Shown here: positions 7,686 through 9,291 of the stretch, piece after piece
Layout of the letters: each line of letters starts with the position of its first letter
Position numbering within the stretch: the stretch's first letter is position 1
DNA from: Spirochaetota bacterium
Lineage (GTDB): Bacteria; Spirochaetota; Spirochaetia; Treponematales; UBA12059
NCBI GenBank assembly: GCA_022709445.1
Contig: JAKLIU010000059.1
Location: 1 to 9,291 of the forward strand
Length of the DNA: 9,291 bases
Direction: 5' to 3'
Position numbers and translations under genes: made by a program
Notes under the pieces: generated by a model
What the model was told of the DNA's origin: nothing
Database searches by the model: none
Seen by the model: only the letters and a program-made list of their open reading frames with translations

Positions 7686-7713
7686 AATATAAAGCCGCGG
7701 CGGAAAAAAACAA
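7686..7713 (-). promoter_or_regulatory. Probable sigma-70-type promoter of the Ig-repeat gene
   Basis: On the minus strand TTGTTT (7713-7708) and TATATT (7691-7686) are 16 bases apart, in an AT-rich stretch between the pckG terminator and the AGGAGG ribosome site. A start of transcription near 7679 would give a leader of about 20 bases. The -35 box matches TTGACA in four of six positions and the -10 box matches TATAAT in five of six. The T-run inside the spacer could mislead this reading, and nothing here proves activity. Confidence 0.4.
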
Positions 7714-7767
7714 GGGCAAGTGAAGTAATTGGAGTTTTTTTAGATACGGCCCGGATTCGGTATCGAT

Positions 7768-7792
7768 AAAAAAGCCTCCCCGAAGGGAGGCT
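7768..7792 (-). terminator. Intrinsic terminator of pckG
   Basis: On the minus strand GCCTCCC, loop TTCG, GGGAGGC (7791-7774), extended by an outer A-T pair, is followed by T6 (7773-7768). A 7-8 bp stem closed by a stable UUCG tetraloop and a U-tract is a classic Rho-independent terminator. It begins ~25 bases after the pckG TAG stop and separates pckG from the Ig-repeat gene, supporting independent transcription of the two. Confidence 0.93.
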
Positions 7793-7817
7793 CAGAAACA
7801 TCGCGGGAAACCGCCGC

Positions 7818-9291
7818 CTATGCGATCCGGCTGGCGCTCGCGGCGCCGGCGTGGGTCCTCAGGCGCCGCTCTATCCACTCGAGCTTGCCCAGGAGCTGCT
7901 CCGGGAAGCCGTCCTGGAAGCTGCCGAAGAAGGCTCGTATGCCCGGCACGTCGGCTATCCACTCCTCCTCGCGCACCGCGAGGAGTTCGGCCATGGCAGC
8001 CTTGGGCACGTCCAGCCCGTCCAGGTCCAGGGAGCCCGGCCCCGGGATCATGCCTATGGCGGTCTCGGTCGCCTCCGCCGTGCCCTCGCATCGCTCGAAT
8101 ATCCACTTGAGCACGCGGGAGTTCTCCCCGAAGCCCGGCCAGAGGAACTTGCCGTCCGCGCCCTTGCGGAACCAGTTCACGTAATAGAACCTGGGGTGCT
8201 TCACCCCGGTGCGCTCGCCCATGCGCAGCCAGTGGTGGAAGTAGTCGCCCATGTTGTAGCCGCAGAACGGCAGCATGGCGAAGGGGTCGCGCCGGAGCTG
8301 GCCCACGGCGCCGGCCGCCGCCGCGGTGGTCTCGCTGGATACGATGGAGCCCATGAACACGCCGTGTTCCCAGTCGAAGGCCTCGTGCACCAGGGGGACG
8401 GTGCCGGCCCGGCGTCCGCCGAACAGGATGGCGCTGATGGGCACGCCCTTGGGATCCTCCCAAGCCGGGTCGATGACCGGGCACTGCGAGGCCGGGGCGG
8501 TGAAGCGGCCGTTGGGATGGGCGGCCGGCCGGGCGTTGGCCGGGTCGAAAGGCTCTCCGTGCCAGTCCATGAGTCCATCGGGCGGGTCGTAGCCTATGCC
8601 CTCCCACCAGACGTCCCCGTCGGCGGTGCGGGCCACGTTGGTGAAGATGGTGTTCTTCTCGATGCTCTTCATGGCGTTTGGATTGCTCTTGAGGCTGGTA
8701 CCCGGGGCCACGCCGAAGAAGCCGTACTCGGGGTTGATGGCGTAGAGCCGCCCGTCCTCTCCCCAGCGCATCCAGGCTATGTCGTCGCCGACCGTCTCCA
8801 CCTTCCAGCCGGGAAGGGTGGGCACCAGCATGGCCAGGTTGGTCTTGCCGCAGGCCGAGGGGAAGGCCGCCGCCAGGTAGCGCTTGACGCCGGCGGGATT
8901 GGTGATGCCCAGGATGAGCATGTGCTCGGCCAGCCAGCCCTGGTCCCTGGCCATGGCGCTGGCGATCCGGAGCGCGAAGCACTTCTTCCCGAGGAGGGCA
9001 TTGCCGCCGTAGCCGGAGCCGTAGGACCAGATGGCGCGCTCCTCGGGGAAGTGCACGATGTATTTGTTGTTGGCGTCGCAGGGCCAGGCCTTGTCGTGGC
9101 GGCCGGGCGTGAGCGGGTAGCCCACCGAATGCAGGCAGCGCACGAAGGGCGCGTCTCGGCCCAGGGCCTCCATCACGGCGTTGCCCATGCGCGTCATGAT
9201 GCGCATGTTGAGCACCACGTAGATGCTGTCCGTCAGCTCGATGCCGATGTGGGACAGCGGTCCGCCCACGGGACCCATGCTGAACGGGATC
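7818..9291 (-). CDS. pckG: Phosphoenolpyruvate carboxykinase (GTP), N-terminus outside window
   Basis: About 490 residues are seen, from the right edge to TAG at 7820-7818; roughly the first 110-145 residues of the ~600-residue family are missing. The enzyme interconverts oxaloacetate + GTP and phosphoenolpyruvate + GDP + CO2 (EC 4.1.1.32) in the cytosol, linking the C4 acids and glycolysis/gluconeogenesis. The frame enters with IPFSMGPVGGPLSHIGIELT, a GTP-PEPCK signature. Counting from the Met in it: LLGKKCFALR and WLAEHM carry the metal-binding Lys and His; the kinase-1 P-loop FPSACGKTN at 139-147 includes the reactive loop Cys143; kinase-2 VGDDIAWM has the metal-binding Asp pair; NPEYGFFGVAPGTS and CGYNMGDYFHHWL follow in normal order. 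The P-loop FPSACGKT and GKK/HMLILGITNP context identify the GTP class rather than the shorter ATP class (pckA). No frameshift or missing catalytic residue is seen. It has its own terminator downstream; its promoter and start are beyond the window. Confidence 0.97.
   Translation of the reverse strand, partial: IPFSMGPVGGPLSHIGIELTDSIYVVLNMRIMTRMGNAVMEALGRDAPFVRCLHSVGYPLTPGRHDKAWPCDANNKYIVHFPEERAIWSYGSGYGGNALLGKKCFALRIASAMARDQGWLAEHMLILGITNPAGVKRYLAAAFPSACGKTNLAMLVPTLPGWKVETVGDDIAWMRWGEDGRLYAINPEYGFFGVAPGTSLKSNPNAMKSIEKNTIFTNVARTADGDVWWEGIGYDPPDGLMDWHGEPFDPANARPAAHPNGRFTAPASQCPVIDPAWEDPKGVPISAILFGGRRAGTVPLVHEAFDWEHGVFMGSIVSSETTAAAAGAVGQLRRDPFAMLPFCGYNMGDYFHHWLRMGERTGVKHPRFYYVNWFRKGADGKFLWPGFGENSRVLKWIFERCEGTAEATETAIGMIPGPGSLDLDGLDVPKAAMAELLAVREEEWIADVPGIRAFFGSFQDGFPEQLLGKLEWIERRLRTHAGAASASRIA

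Noticed and set aside
6670..7719. 349-codon minus-strand frame that passes the ATG-TAG site in another phase
   Set aside because: Considered as a way round the TAG by frameshifting, but the translated product is Arg/Gly/Pro-rich shadow sequence without Ig motifs, and no slippery site joins the two phases.
7743..7764. Possible operator: GATAC ... GTATC inverted repeat
   Set aside because: Arms are only five bases with a 12-base unpaired centre; it lies between the pckG terminator and the promoter, but this is too weak to call.
6462..7769. 435-codon open frame on the plus strand opposite the Ig-repeat gene
   Set aside because: His/Arg/Val/Gly-rich antisense frame that also runs through the promoter and terminator region; no domain or ribosome site.

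Overview
This is a high-GC bacterial window with tightly packed genes, two on each strand side of a convergent junction. From left to right it holds: the 3' end of a secreted-type FG-GAP/VCBS-like propeller gene (+); a lipoprotein gene with a degenerate SLH-like C-terminus (+); recG (+); a hairpin terminator between convergent genes; a long Ig-repeat / IPT-TIG / propeller lipoprotein gene (-); a 200-bp control region; and most of a GTP-type phosphoenolpyruvate carboxykinase gene (-) that runs off the right edge. The organism cannot be named from this alone. GTP-dependent PEPCK, multiple lipoproteins with loose lipoboxes (LASC, AGYSC) and a Gram-negative-like surface repertoire would fit a high-GC member of the Spirochaetota, but that is inference.

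The left half (1-3760) looks like one transcription unit. The propeller gene overlaps the lipoprotein gene by four bases (GTGA), and the lipoprotein stop lies 10 bases before the recG GTG start. recG is complete, and all superfamily 2 helicase motifs and the RecG-specific C-terminal residues are visible. Its stop codon touches the A-run of a GC-rich hairpin whose U-tract is on the opposite strand, so the hairpin is best read as the terminator of the minus-strand surface gene.

The right half is on the minus strand. pckG ends at a TAG stop followed by a textbook TTCG-loop terminator with a T6 tract. About 55 bases further on, a plausible sigma-70-type promoter leads to a strong Shine-Dalgarno and an ATG for the surface lipoprotein.

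The most notable observation is that this ATG is followed directly by an in-frame TAG. The 12 codons between that TAG and the next usual start codon (a GTG with no Shine-Dalgarno) encode most of a perfect lipoprotein signal peptide, and about 1270 codons after it stay fully open. So the reading frame, ribosome site and export signal are all intact except for codon 2. This is either a very recent nonsense mutation, a sequence error, a phase-variable or regulated start, or start/stop reinitiation. No CRISPR array, tRNA, rRNA, transposon or phage element was seen, and no convincing novel multi-gene system is present.
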